A DNA stretch of 64,000 bases from positions 1,934,501-1,998,500 of the forward strand of contig JAKTNV010000042.1 of the NCBI GenBank assembly GCA_022747635.1, given 5' to 3'. Every line of letters begins with the position of its first letter. The first letter of the stretch is position 1. Positions 12,255 through 24,600 of the stretch are shown here, in pieces. A program made the position numbers and the translations under genes. This DNA is from Hetaerina americana (taxonomy: Eukaryota > Arthropoda > Insecta > Odonata > Calopterygidae). Under the pieces are notes generated by a model. That model did no database searches. It saw only the letters and a list, made by a program, of their open reading frames with translations, and had not been told where the DNA came from.

Positions 12255-12342
12255 TGTTTCATTCAACTCTGAATTTCTAGAGGCTTTAAAAGAACTAGAT
12301 GTAATTGAAAAATATCGTGCATACATGCATATCGAAATCATG

Positions 12343-12560
12343 GGATCCCGGTTAAAATCTCGGTCGAGGCGAATGATTTTGGCAGTGTGATTCCGGCGTT
12401 TTATTCCTTTAAAGTTCCTTTTTGCCTTGAGATTTTTTTAATCATTCAAGAGGATCCGGATCCCGGTTAAGGCGAATGATTTTTACACTTCAAAATTATA
12501 TGCATTAGCGGATGACTCCGTCAGAAGTTGCTGTCGTGGCATCTCCCGCAGTTTTTTTAA
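12343..12560 (+). repeat. SINE family A, fragmented second copy in opposite orientation
   Basis: GGATCCCGGTTAAAATCTCG then GGCGAATGATTTTGGCAGTG at about 12343-12390, and again GGATCCCGGTTAAGGCGAAT from 12460 followed by TTTTACACTT, then GCATTAGCGGATGACTCCGT and GGCATCTCCCGCAG to 12552. The two pieces look like a duplicated or interrupted SINE-A body. With the minus-strand copy at 12090-12254 they form a loose inverted pair. Confidence 0.6.
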
Positions 12561-12644
12561 TTATGCAAAACTCGTTGAGAATAGAAACCAAGATGAAAGC
12601 AGCGAGGGTTAAACGCATTTTATCGGAATGGTTTCCTGAAAATA

Positions 12645-12671
12645 CTACCTTGATCAAAAATTTCCCGGAAT
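12645..12671 (+). repeat. mariner left terminal inverted repeat
   Basis: 27-base TIR, adjacent to TA at 12643-12644. It pairs with 13950-13976 at 26 of 27 positions. Confidence 0.93.
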
Positions 12672-12697
12672 TTATTCAGAAAATTAAAAATACAAGT

Positions 12698-13771
12698 TTA
12701 TTCATCTAAATCTATATTGTCCCCTTCAAAGTAATCCCCATCGACTGCAACACACTTATGCCAGCGCTTGATCCAATCCTCGAAACATTTTTTATATTCG
12801 GTTTTCGGTATGTCCATCAGTGCTTCCTGCGATTTTTCCATTACTTCCTCTCGGCTGCTAAAACGCGTTCCCCGTAATGGTTTTTTAACTCGATTGAACA
12901 GAAAGAAGTCACAGGGAGCCAAATCAGGTGAATTCGGTGGCTGTTGGATGGTATTTGTTGCATTTTTCGTCAAAAAATTACGAATAATGATAGCACTGTG
13001 CGACGGTGCGTTATCATGGTGCAAAATCCACGAGTTTTCTGCCCACATTTCTGGTCTCTTTCGGCGAATTGCTTCACGCAAACGTCTCATAACGCCCAAA
13101 TAATACTCTTTGTTTACTGTCTGGCCTTCTGGCAAAAATTCATGATGCACTACACCGTTGTAATCCATGAAAACCGTCAGCATTGCCTTCTTTTTTGACT
13201 GAAAACGACGTGGTTTTTTTGGTCTCGGCTCATTTGGTGAACGCCATTCACTTGCCTGATGTCTGGATTGCGTGTCGTACTCATAAACCCACGTCTCGTC
13301 TCCAGTAATGATCCTTTTGATGAATGTGGGATCGGATTCAGCCTCGCAAATCATGTCTTTTGCGACGTCAACACGGTCTCTTTTTTGCATGAAATTGAGG
13401 TCTTTTGGCACCAACTTTGCTGCTACACGACGGAAACCCAAATCATTAACCACAATGTCTTGGGCGGATCCATAGGCAATGTTCAAGTCCTCCGCTATTT
13501 CTCTGATGGTTAATTTGCGGTTATTGACCAACATTTCTTTTACTTTATCAATTTTTTCACCGACTTTCGATGTCGATGGTCTGCCACTGCGTTCATCATC
13601 TTCGATTGACTCACGACCACTTCTGAACCGCTCGTGCCACTGGTAAACGACCGTTTTTTTTAGAGAATCGTTGCCGAAACACTTTTCCAACATTTCCAAC
13701 GTCCGTGCGCCACTAAATCCGTTTTTTACGCAAAATTTAATACAAGTTCGTTGTTGCAAATTTAAATCCAT
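12698..13771 (-). CDS. mariner transposase, intact, about 357 aa
   Basis: This is a DDE/D-family cut-and-paste transposase that binds the element's TIRs and integrates it at TA. The start is placed at the Met of MDLNLQQRTCIKFC (13771), giving about 357 residues, close to the ~345 usual for mariner. An upstream in-frame Met at 13840 would add 23 residues that do not look conserved. Visible features in order: an N-terminal helix-turn-helix region with VVYQWHERFRSG and DDERSGRPST; the linker LVPKDLN; first catalytic Asp in ITGDETWVYEYD; second in LHHDNAPSH; third in NSPDLAPCDFFLF. Counting 34 residues between the second and third Asp gives the D34D signature. The C-terminus ends CVAVDGDYFEGDNIDLDE. 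All catalytic residues are present and there is no stop or frameshift, so the protein could be functional. The subfamily was not assigned. Confidence 0.93.
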   Translation of the reverse strand: MDLNLQQRTCIKFCVKNGFSGARTLEMLEKCFGNDSLKKTVVYQWHERFRSGRESIEDDERSGRPSTSKVGEKIDKVKEMLVNNRKLTIREIAEDLNIAYGSAQDIVVNDLGFRRVAAKLVPKDLNFMQKRDRVDVAKDMICEAESDPTFIKRIITGDETWVYEYDTQSRHQASEWRSPNEPRPKKPRRFQSKKKAMLTVFMDYNGVVHHEFLPEGQTVNKEYYLGVMRRLREAIRRKRPEMWAENSWILHHDNAPSHSAIIIRNFLTKNATNTIQQPPNSPDLAPCDFFLFNRVKKPLRGTRFSSREEVMEKSQEALMDIPKTEYKKCFEDWIKRWHKCVAVDGDYFEGDNIDLDE

Positions 13772-13949
13772 TTCTGAAATTGTAAAAAATCGCCAACACA
13801 CACAGAGATAGATGTACTCTTGGCTACGTAACTTTTGCAAATGTCAAGTTATGACACTAAGATTTAAAGGGAATATCAACAACAGATGTACCAATTTAAC
13901 AAAAAAAACAGAACTCAAATCGGAACGATGGGAGCGCCACACGGTGGTT

Positions 13950-13976
13950 ATTCCGGGAACTTTTTGATCAAGGTAG
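13950..13976 (-). repeat. mariner right terminal inverted repeat
   Basis: 27-base TIR on the transposase 5' side, adjacent to TA at 13977-13978. The one mismatch to the left TIR is in the A/T-rich middle. Confidence 0.93.
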
Positions 13977-13978
13977 TA

Positions 13979-16900
13979 GTAGCTCATTACATGCACCGTT
14001 TAATGCAGAGCATGCTCCATAATCATTGTCATGAGAGATCGTGGCACTGGAAACAGAGAGTTCAAGGGAAGCATTGCCCTCCACCCTTCTAATAAGAACA
14101 AAAACAATAAAGCAGATAGTTATTTGAATAAAAAAATGAAATTCCATGCATACCGCAATACCATAACACAGCAATATGTGTTCACGCACCCAATTATTGA
14201 ATGCCAGTCCGCGTTAAACCGGAAAGCGGGCGTTGTTATTTAGTGATTGAGCGGCGTGAAATGACAACATGTCTGCCTGCAATCATGTGGCGCGAGGCTA
14301 ACGAACTAAGATGGAATCTCAACATGATCAAATAATGGAAAGCACTTCTGTAAAAGCAGAGGCTAACTGCGGCCGTGCGACTTGATCACTTACCCAGTGC
14401 CAAACCCCATCCTACACTCCAAATATCAATAATTTGATTGATTTGATGGCACTGGCAGTATGAACAGACTCCCATTTTTTTATTTGATCCTACGGGGCAC
14501 CATTCATGCCCACTTAACCTCTGTCTACATCGCCGGCATTGTTTTGTTGCTAACCCTTTTCTCCTTCTCTCTTATTGGACAGCTATAACTTGCATTCCTC
14601 CGCGTTCTCGTGAAAATGTTTGTGTGGCGATATCGAATTATAAATTGGTAGAAATTCAACTTGCTGGAGATTCTAGAAGTCTTTATGATTCAGAGGTCGT
14701 TGCTTTGCTTAAATTACTTCAATTTATTTAATTTATATTTCTCTCTGTATTTGAAAAATGTCGTTGGAAAAAAAACTATCATTAGGACACCTTAATTAAT
14801 ATTATATGATACTCGGCCATCTTCTGAAAACTGTAAATTTACGCAAAGATGATCATGATTGTCCAATCAGTCCCGTCATGACACAGTCTAAGTAAAGGAA
14901 TTCAAGTTAAAATAAGCAAAAATCAGTGTGGAAGTAAGCCGATCTCCAAGCGTGGAGACGCTATCTCGTCGTCCTCCCTTATAAATCCATTACTTCCCTA
15001 AGAAACATTGTGTGCTGTCCCACGGGCAGTAAAATAATTCAAAATTTGAATATCGGATGTGTTATCCCTGAATGAATTAATTGGTTACGGCTGAACGACG
15101 TTAAAGGAAACCTCCTCAAACCATGACCGCTTTCATTGGAAATTTTAAATTATTCTTCTAGTAAAATTGAATCGATAGTTTTCGCGGAATCAAGTGGCAT
15201 TCATAGAGCATGTCGTAACAATTTCATCGTGGGCGTGATGAAATTCTCACTACTCTTTAGCACTCGCGCCTACACACACACTCGAAAGATGTTCTCAAAG
15301 AGCTCATAAGTAATAAAATTCCTAAAACCATTATTCGTGATGCCACCCACTTAAGCCGCTGGTGAAAAATAACGGTAGACTTTGAAAAGCCCCATTAGTT
15401 GCATAAGAACCTGTATTGGCGGAGACTGTCTTCAACTGTTTTCCCGCCACTGAAAATAGGAAGTGTGTTGACACTACTGCAGTCGATTCCCGTCATAAAG
15501 ATGTTTCGGAGTCAAAGAATAACCGAGCATAACTTTACTGTTCAATCAGGACGTTATATTCTCTGGGATTGCGATAGATTTGTAAGTTGAACTGCCCACG
15601 TGAAAAGTAGTCAAATATTATTATTATTATTATTATAAGAATAGATACTTTCAGATTTCTGTTGAGAACATGCTTTCATAGTTCAAATGTTACTTGAATT
15701 AATGTTAGTTATTGGATTTCGTATCATCGCCCTTTGTTGTTGCCGTTTCCAACTATTTTAGCTCTCACTGACGTAGTTACGAAATCTTCTACTGCTTTTT
15801 ATGCTGCATCTATTGTTCATCCCGAGTTCGCTCCCGCATCCTGTCGCGAAACAAATTCTTTGCCAAGGTGTGGTTCAACGAAAACGACTCGGGATAATAA
15901 GGCTCAGGGGCTCCAGGTTTCGGACGTGGATGAAAATGTTTAAGGACACGTCTCGGTAAGAGCACCTCATGTGCGGGGACGGTGTGGAGACTTCCTCGCT
16001 ATATAGGACATTGGTTGGTCAGCATTTGCATTTCGTTATCACTCCTCCCTTAAGGGCCGTTGGGGTCACAGTGCGCGCCTACCTTTCGTCGCCCCCAACC
16101 ACAAGCATCGCCGCCGCTGCGGGTCGCATTAAACCCGTCCCTTAATTTCTCAACTCCCGTGATCACGCTGAACGAAATTGATAAATCGACTATTACGCCG
16201 CTCGGTGGTCGCATACGCTCCGCCCCTCGCGCTGCTTTTCACGTCCAAACGCGACAAATTCAATGTTCAGGCGGAAGCACACTATACGAAACCCCGCCGC
16301 CCGCGGTCGGAGTTACATTGCGATGGCATTAAGTTCTCGAAACTTGGCTCTGCCAAAAGCTCCGCCGTGCCGACCGAGCAGAATTGTAGATTACCCCTCG
16401 GCTGCCGACCAATCAGCAAGTCAAATGCCACTTTGTGATGCCGCCCCGCGAATTGCCAAGCGTGCCCCCAGATGCCTTAATTGGGGATTGACGGTGTTTC
16501 ATTTGCGGGTAGGTACGCACCGCGTTATTTAGTTGTGGACGTTTGTCGAGGCACGAGAGGGGTCACCGGGGTCGGTATCATGTGCGTTTCGCTTAGGTTA
16601 AGTTGGGTTTTGCAAAATGTCCTGTGAAATCCACTCGCATTATGTTCGAGTTTCCACGGCTTTCTCTCGCTCCGCAATTTCAGTTCTACGTGCTTTTTCC
16701 TTTGCAGCTGTCTCACGTAGACTTTCAAAGTTCCCCAGCGGCTGATTCCATATTGTACTGTGGAAGCGACTAGAACAGATATGCTTAGTGATAGAACAGC
16801 ACGTGATATTCAAACCAGCGATCTTCGTATCGAGCGCGTTTTCCCCGGAGCCAACTGTATCCGCATTTGATTCCCTCGTAATATTCCACGCATACACTGA

Positions 16901-18720
16901 CAAAGCGACAAGTCCAAAATTTGATTCCCATCTGCATTTGATGTGATCTAGAGCAAATCCATAAACGATTTCCATCCTGTTTCCGATTTATCAGTGGATG
17001 GAATATAATGGAACCCAGTGAATTCATTAAAACATTTATTTTTTTGAAAGGATGGTTCCCATTGGAGCAAATAATCTCTTTATATGTTATTCATTTATCT
17101 TTCAGTATTCTGAATCCGCATTTCAATGTTCACACTTCGCTGATTTCCCCGGTATTCATCGCCACACATCACGCATTTCATCCACACTGATGACAGCCTC
17201 TATTCAATTTATCCGTGAATATTTTAGTATTATTAATGTTTATAGAGCGACTCTATTCCGTAAATGGGCAGTCTGTTCCAAGGGTCGCCGTCACTCAATT
17301 TTGGAAAATTACGCACGTAGCCCGTATGCACGTACTATTATTCTATGAATATTGTCGCTGGAATAATTTCCGTTTAATAAATCACGGTCGGAAGAATGTT
17401 CGAGGGTGTTTATTTTTCATTTGATATCCACGCGCGTGAAACTTTCCCGATTGTCCTCCGTGTTTTGTTTTCCAATGAATCGAAGCGCTTTGCGTGTGTC
17501 CTCGTTTCTAGTTGCTTCCTCAATGGTACGCATGGTTTGCTCACACTCCTCAGGGTCCATCCCTCTTCCATTTTCATCGCCCGCCCCACGCCGTTAAACT
17601 TTAAACGCCCTTCGCTAGCACTGCAGATAACGCGTTTAAAAATGAATCATGTCTTCCTTTTCATTTCACGCTTCGCGGGTGCTGTAAAGTATATTTTTCC
17701 CCCGGCGTCGCCGCTGTGTAAGTTCAACCTTCGTTGATTATTCAGAGGAACCAATGACGCCACCATATTGAGCAGGCATTTTTCGATGAATGGAATTTTC
17801 ATTTTGCATGCATTGTCGTGTTAAAGGGAAAATATTTGTTAGAATCATTTCACCGAGTATTTATAACAATCTGAGATGAAAAAATGAGTTTCACCCTCCG
17901 TTTTCCACTGTGGTCTTCCCACGGAGAAAAGCTTCATCAAATTATCCTGCGCAATTTATGTGCAGATATGACGTAAACTTTGAGAAAAATGGAACTTCTC
18001 CCCTAGCAATCGAAAATTGTTGTAAGTTATGTATCTCAGCTGTTCAATGGGCACTGCACAGGCGGAAGAACTGTGCAAAGGCTCACCGTTGAATTCCAAG
18101 TCCGATGATGATATTTCGCGGGCCGATGAGTTTCCTTGCGTTAACCGTCGGTCGAAGATTTCCGTCATTACAATGGGGTGAGTACTTCGTGAAATTTCGG
18201 AAGAGCTGAGCGACGGAATCGTTCTTCTCTTTTGCGAGAAGACGCAACGTCACACAACGCAGCCGTCACACGAAAGCTTTTTCGCGAATTTCAGAAGGGA
18301 ATTGGGTCATATTCCAGTCGAAGCCCAAATTTAGCACCGCACCACCACGATCAGCATTTTCTCCACCAAACGAACGAGGTGGTCCCAGGGCGGAAGGGAG
18401 CGTTTCACTTAGGACGTGGTAGGATGGAGAATATTCCATAATGACCCAGTCATATTGGATCCGATTCTGAGTTCTCCCCGAGTTTGAGGGAAAATCAATC
18501 TTCCCCCTGAATAATGTCCAAGGAAATTAAGGTCGCAAATTTCGGGAAATGTAAATTTCGATTTTATTCACCTGTCGCGTGCATCAGGTCGTGTATGTTT
18601 CTCCGCGTGACACATCAGGCTTCGTTATTTATTTCGTGAACCCTTACTCAAATCATTTTTAGCGCCTCCCCACGTTCAAATCTTAACTGCGTCCCACCCT
18701 GGAACCCAGTAGAATGGACT
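13979..18720. other. no gene recognised; CpG-containing stretch at 16.0-16.5 kb
   Basis: Unique-looking sequence. Around 16060-16540 it is richer in CpG and has overlapping short frames, perhaps regulatory, but no splice-bounded exon or known domain was found. Confidence 0.45.
15616..15637. repeat. (TTA)n microsatellite
   Basis: About seven ATT/TTA units. Confidence 0.9.
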
Positions 18721-18724
18721 CCCG

Positions 18725-19545
18725 TGGAAACCAACCAGAGCTCCCCACACGATTTCATCTTTCCCGTCCGTTCACGCGCGCTCATTCATCCATCCCGCGC
18801 ACCCCCTACTAAGCAGCCCTCCTCCGCAACCTCCCTTGCCTCTTCCCCCCTTGCCTCTCGCCTCTACTCTCATCTTCCACACCCCCCGCATCCGTCCGCT
18901 CCCTCGAGTACACTAACACTCTCGCAGGCCAGCACGCCCTTCCCTCTCTCTCTCGCCATGCGAGAGCGGGGGTCCGCCGCCTCCTCCCCCAAACCCGCTC
19001 TAACCCTCCCTATCGCTTCCAAATAAGGCGATGATGAGCTCAGAGCGAGAACAGCTGTCTGGCATCCCTCTCTCTCCCTTTCCATCCCTACTCCCCCCTC
19101 CCTACTCCGCCCCCTCCTTTTCCGTGCCCCCTCCACCCACTCCCTGCCTCCCGTCTCTTTCCGTCGTCTCGAAGCAGCACATTCCTCGCAGCCTTCCCCC
19201 CCTTTACTTCCCCCCCCCCGACCCACGGTATCATCTCTCGCTCTCCTCCGTACTCTTCTCTTTCTCCTCCCCCATCATCCCGCACGCACTCTCTTTCACG
19301 ATCGCGCACGCACCTCCTCCTCCCCATTCCCACCACCCCTATTGCGATTCATCCCTCGCTTATGTTTTTTTAAATCGTCATTATTATATATTTTTTCCTC
19401 CTCCGGCCTTCCCTCTCTCACCCCACCCTTTCCCTCTCTTCCCCTCCACCGCCCTCAATTCTCAATTACTTCTCAACGTCGTCGCAAGTAATTTCCTCCC
19501 ATCGCGACGTAATGACTCCCCCCCCCTCGTCGGAATAGTCTAGGG
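18725..19545. repeat. C/T-rich low-complexity block
   Basis: More than 800 bases of pyrimidine-rich + strand (CTCTCTCTC, CCCCTCC, TCTTCCTCC). It contains a 170-codon Pro/Ser/Leu frame with no domain and mirror frames on the other strand. No gene is supported. Confidence 0.85.
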
Positions 19546-20488
19546 GATTCACACGCAGGTTTCCCGCCCCGTCACCGTTTAAAATCGATCCCCGCTTCGA
19601 GGAGAGGCGGTGGAGGTTCCTCCTCTCCTGTTCGAAGCTCCGTGTTGTCCCTTTTGTCGTGTGCTTAATGTTTCGGTTTGGGGGGCACGTTAGTTTTTTT
19701 TCATCGCTAGCCGATTCCGCTCGAATCACCCGCCTCGACTTTTTGTCGTTTCGGGCGTGGCGGTGAGGGGGGGGGGGAGACTGCGGGGGCCTCTCGCCGC
19801 CGCGGCTGCGAACGCGTCCCGAGTTCATTCATCAGTGATTGTGGTGGATAATGTGGATCATAAGCGGTGCCGTGCCGAGGACATTCAGCGACTCGAGTGG
19901 CTGCTCGTTCCCCTCCTGTGTATCGTCATTTCCGCATGACTGTCGACTGAGCAAGCGGCGCCACTTAAAGCGTAATCAGAAGAATTTAGCTTATCTCCCT
20001 GTGGAGCTACCCTTTGGCTTCGAAGAAAATTTATTAATTAAATTGTGGTAGATTCACAGTAGATTGTGAATGTCATCGGCAATGACTTGGGTGCAACCTT
20101 TTCTGACACTCATCGTTGAATAAATTATAGATGAAAACTTTATATTCTCAGGACACCGTTATCTCACTTCAATATTAATTGGGCATCTACTTGATATTTT
20201 GTCATATTTATATTTTCTACGGATAACTTCTTTATGGCGTTCACTAATGCGAATTCGCGATTCACACCCATTCAATTATAGCCGAAAGAGAAACAATAGA
20301 ATTAACCAAAACGAAAACAACCCACTTAAATATTTCGTTCGTCCCAACCACTTTCATCGGGATACGAGGAGTCACTGCGTTGTTTTCATTTTGGTTAATC
20401 TATTTATTTTCTTTTGATAAAAAATACATTTGGTTAATCTTTTTATTTATATTATACGTGTATATATATATATTTATTTATTTATTTA

Positions 20489-20764
20489 TAAACCATAAAC
20501 ACAGTAATCAACCCGAAGGTCGGTTTGGTAGGTCAGATGGTAGAGTTTACCCAGTACTAAGCCCGACGGCTTGTGAAATTCACACATCAGGGCTATGTGA
20601 TTTTTGGGGTACCAGGTCTTCCTGGGAAACCATAACCGGCACAGGGAAAGGAACTGGCCCCCTATCCTGATGTGTGAATTCCACACGCCGTCCGTCGGGC
20701 CTAGCACTGGGTCATTTCTACCGTCACCTACCAAACCGACCTTCGGGTTGATTACTGTGTCCAT

Positions 20765-20770
<6 letters not shown>
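20489..20770. mobile_element. foldback (long inverted-repeat) element between (TA)n tracts
   Basis: The two arms, about 20489-20591 and 20662-20770, are inverted copies. The outer 35 or so bases (ACACAGTAATCAACCCGAAG, then GTCGGTTTGGTAGG) are identical and the inner part is diverged but continuous through AATTCACACATCAGG. The ~70-base centre holds GGCTATGTGATTTTTGGGGT and TTCCTGGGAAACC, shared with SINE-B. No protein is encoded. Short TA/TTTA repeats lie on the left and a ~62-base (TA)n tract on the right. The whole unit could fold into a long hairpin as RNA or single-stranded DNA. Confidence 0.85.

Positions 20771-20829
<59 letters not shown>
20768..20829. repeat. (TA)n microsatellite
   Basis: About 31 TA units directly right of the foldback element. 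Confidence 0.98.
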
Positions 20830-20836
<7 letters not shown>

Positions 20837-21449
20837 AACCTTAGTTTATACTGTCTGTATTTATTTTACATAATCTTGGTTTGTACTGTCATGGCGTCTC
20901 CTTTTTGGAAGTGCTTCAAAGAGAATGCTTCATTTTCAAGCAGACCATATTATGAAAATCCTGATTTATTTTTCTGCGCATACTCTGTGCTCCTTAACTT
21001 TCTCTGTAACTCTCTTTCGCGAAGTAGGTTATCTTTTGGAAATCCGGCCTTAGAGAATAATCAAGTGACCAGGTTTCAATTTATTACATGAATAACCAAG
21101 CGGATCACTGCGGTAAGATCGTTAATCCAATTGGAAACCTCAAGGGGGCGCGTTAGAATTCAGTCTCTGGCAGTGGTGCATGTGTTTGCCGTAGCTACTC
21201 AGTTGGAGGCTCAAGCTGTTTCAGCACCAAAATTGAAATCGACCACCACAATATGAAACCGCAATTTTTTTATATGATCACTTTGGAGCCCCTGGCGAGT
21301 TACGAATTTATTGTTGGGTCTATTATCCTCTTCGGATCTTCATTTCATTTGTGAAGCTTAGTTTTTGGCCAAATTATAGGAAAATTCCTCCTAAATTATA
21401 TATATATATATAATAAAGATTATAATTATATGTGGAATTTTCCTCTGAT

Positions 21450-21600
21450 TATAACCGGCCAGTCTGGCCTGAGGAAGGCTGAAAGCTCTAACTTACTGAA
21501 ATGTGAGTGTCCTTTTATTTGTTATCTATTTTATTTTTTTGTTCTATTGTGCCGTCCAAATGTTATACATACATATATATGTGTATATATAATTGTTTAA
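21450..21600 (+). repeat. Penelope-like 3' tail, second copy
   Basis: GGCCTGAGGAAGGCTGAAAG, CTCTAACTTACTG and AATGTGAGTGTCCTTTTATT match the tail of the element at 31030-31140 (GGGCCGAAAGCTCG..., GTGTGAGTGTCCTTTTA). It runs into TACATACATATATATG repeats. No coding part is attached. Confidence 0.6.
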
Positions 21601-24600
21601 ATTCTTCAGAATGGAGTATGGAATATTGTATCAGGTAATTACAATGAAATTCATGCACTTGTGCGGCGAAAGAGGAAAGGCAATCTTCGTCCTCTCAATA
21701 GACGGAGACTTAATGCAGACCTTTCATCTTATTCATGCCGTGAAGCCTACTCTTAAGTCTTCTGTACAAATCGTTTTTAGAAATCAAATGCCACCGGTTA
21801 CAAATGGTTAGACTTGTTGTTTCGAGAAATATAGTATGTTGAAAATGGATAGAATTGTTGCATAGAGAAATGGGTCACCCTTAGGTTAATCATTGACCTA
21901 GGCGAGTTGTCTGTTAAGAATTGTCTTCAGTTTCATATTTCACGTAATGTATATAATCTCTCCTGGATCTTGATTGAATCTGCATAGATAGAAAAAGAAG
22001 GCTTGAATGAACCTATCATCGGGTTCAAAACTTTTTATTGGAGTCTTCTGTGCTCGAAAATACATATGTTCGTATGGGTTCGGCATAACCATATAACTGT
22101 GTGATCGTGTCAAAGACCAATTGCTTTGACTGTCGTGCAGTCAATTATATGTTCTCTTAGACAAAAGGAGTCACTAAACTGAATTCAAGCTTATTCTTCT
22201 GAATTCAGAATTCAATCACTAAAGTGAAGTCAAGCTTTAATTTCATCCAACCGAGGTGAACTACACATAAAATGCAAACGCATTAGTGCATGCGGAAAAT
22301 TAAAACGTCGTCGCATGGATTGCATGAAGGAGTTTATTCGCAACTTAGCTCTCAGTAGAAATTCACTCCCACGTGCTGAAATCGGTTCGATAAGTTGTAA
22401 TTTAAATAGACGCCGTGCAAAACGGCCTTGATATCAAAGCCGATGAAAAAAACGATGTGACTCGATCACATCGTAGAGAAAATTTCAGTTTGGTCAAAGC
22501 CTACGACTCTGTAGAAGCGTGTGCATCATTTTTTCTGATGCTGGAAAAAAACGACCTGAGAAACTGCTGGGTTAGAATGGAAGGGTAAGTGAAATTAGTG
22601 CTTCGAATGCGTTACTTTCGAGTCATCGCCGTTAGGCTGAGAACACTTTGGAATAACTCGATGCTCTCCGTAGTTACAAATTCACTTAGATCGCAGCTGA
22701 CTCTAGGAAGAAGAAAAGGTGTAATTGAGACAATGAATGGTAAAAATCTAGCTATATGAGATCAGGCAGAAGTACGTCCTATTTTCTTCATATTCCGTAT
22801 TTGATGGGCATTGTGGCACTATTTTAAATAATTGAAGTTTTCTGTATTCGCAGCATTGAATTTGACTAAGTTCTTCGCTACAGAAGTTATTAAAATGATT
22901 CATTTACCTCGTAGCTAATGGAATTTCCCTCGAAAATCGATGAACAAGCAGATAAACAGATAAATTCCCGCGCTTTAGCGAATGCTGTACCGCTCACCTA
23001 ATGGAGAGTCTCATGGAAATTACTAAATGTGCCGACCGCCCTCATGAATAATTCGTGAGGAGTAGGACCCCGTCTACCCTGATCTGATCTTGTGTTTGCT
23101 TGCCGAATTTGCGTTCGTCACGCGTGATAGGAGTGTCTTCTTGCCTCGCCTGTTTTTTCCCTTTATCTCTGCTTCCCTTCGCCGTAACGAGGTTTCACCA
23201 TTATTCCCTTTTGATGTCTTAAGGCTATTAGTGACTAAGCCAAGGTTCTTCGCGAGTACGGAGTGCTGGTAAATTTCACCGACCCGTTGAGACTTCATAC
23301 ACGACGGTGAGGTGAAAGCCGTCGCAGGAGTTTGTGGCAAGGGCACTAGGTGCCTTCATCGCCAAATGGACTTTGAGTACAAAGTATGCAAAAGGATTTG
23401 CGCAGAGAATGCATCAGAATTGGTACAGTAAGCTATGGATTGGAATTGGATAGAATTGGAAAATATGAATATATCCCCGAAAAAATAGGTAAAATTATCA
23501 AACTAAGTATGATTGTGCTCGATTGACCCACAGAACGTTGACCATTAGATCGTTTTGCCTTTTATTGAAACGCAGTGTTTGAAATGGATAATGCAGGGGT
23601 GTGTAAATTTGTCAAGTTGGTAAGTATCTTGCGAGTGTTATTTGTATGATGTAGCGGTAAAATTAATTTTTAAAGAGATATGTTCAAGATAAACTCTTCT
23701 TCTTATCGAATTAAACTAAGTCGAAGAACTTTTGCAGAAACACTCGTTCATTCCTTCATCGAAGTTAACATAAATTACCATCATATTGCTCAGACATTCA
23801 TGCCACGTGAGTAGCTCTACGTTATCCATAATGAGGATAAAACTATTGTTTCCGATGTAGCCATCTTAGAGCGATGCGTCAGAAGAGTTAGGGTGATTTT
23901 CAAAACTTTATCGCCTTAAGTAATGAAAGTTTAGAAATATTAAATTATTTTAGCATTTGCATGGTATTCTTGTAGTAACCTTTAGGGCACGCGGCAATGG
24001 TTGCAAGGTCTGTTTCACGTACCGCTACTGTTTTTTCTGTAGAATAAAATTAATTTTAATTAAACAGAATAATCAAATCACGATTCTTCTTATCAGAAAG
24101 GGTATAACGTGTTGTAATTTCATCATTTGCCTTTGACTACTGGGAAAGCGTGGTGTGTTAAGTTTATTAATTATTTTTTATTCGTGGTTTACCATAAAGC
24201 CTCTGTATTTAGCGGATGAATTATATTAATTATTGAATTACTGATATTCTCATATTCCGATTTTTGCATTTGTATGATGCATCTTATTTTTCTGCTTTTA
24301 CTAGATATATCCTAAGTCTGCGTGATTGCTAATAAAATTATTATGATAAAATGATTGAATATAATTAAGAAGCTATTAATCATATAGGTCAAACGGTGGA
24401 ATAATTGGGAATGCAAACTATGTTACACGAGGCTGCTACTGTGTACGGATAAATGGCATCATCATCGTCACAGGATGCGGGCAATTCCCATCTTCAGCGT
24501 AATGGAGACACTGCGATGAGTGCTCATGGAACGTACTCACAGCTTTGCTCACAGCTCCCTAGAATCGACAATTTTCAAGGAAATTATTTTTTTTAACGGT

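Larger units (their letters stand above)
12645..13976 (-). mobile_element. complete mariner transposon with TIRs and TA target duplication
   Basis: The element is 1,332 bp. Its terminal inverted repeats are 12645-12671 and 13950-13976, both beginning CTACCTTGATCAAA when read inward. They are 27 bases long with a single mismatch (26/27). TA dinucleotides sit directly outside at 12643-12644 and 13977-13978, the usual mariner target duplication. The transposase lies on the minus strand between them and is uninterrupted. Near-identical TIRs and an open frame point to a recent insertion. The element landed about 85 bases to the right of a SINE-A copy. Confidence 0.95.

Noticed and set aside
19031..19543. 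170-codon protein on the + strand
   Set aside because: It lies in C/T-rich low-complexity DNA with equally long mirror frames on the other strand and no domain or splice context.
22485..22600. Reverse-transcriptase fragment (VKAYDSV ... LEKNDLRNCWVRM) on the + strand
   Set aside because: The KAYDSV phrase and following helix are suggestive, but no second RT motif follows in any frame, so it is not annotated.
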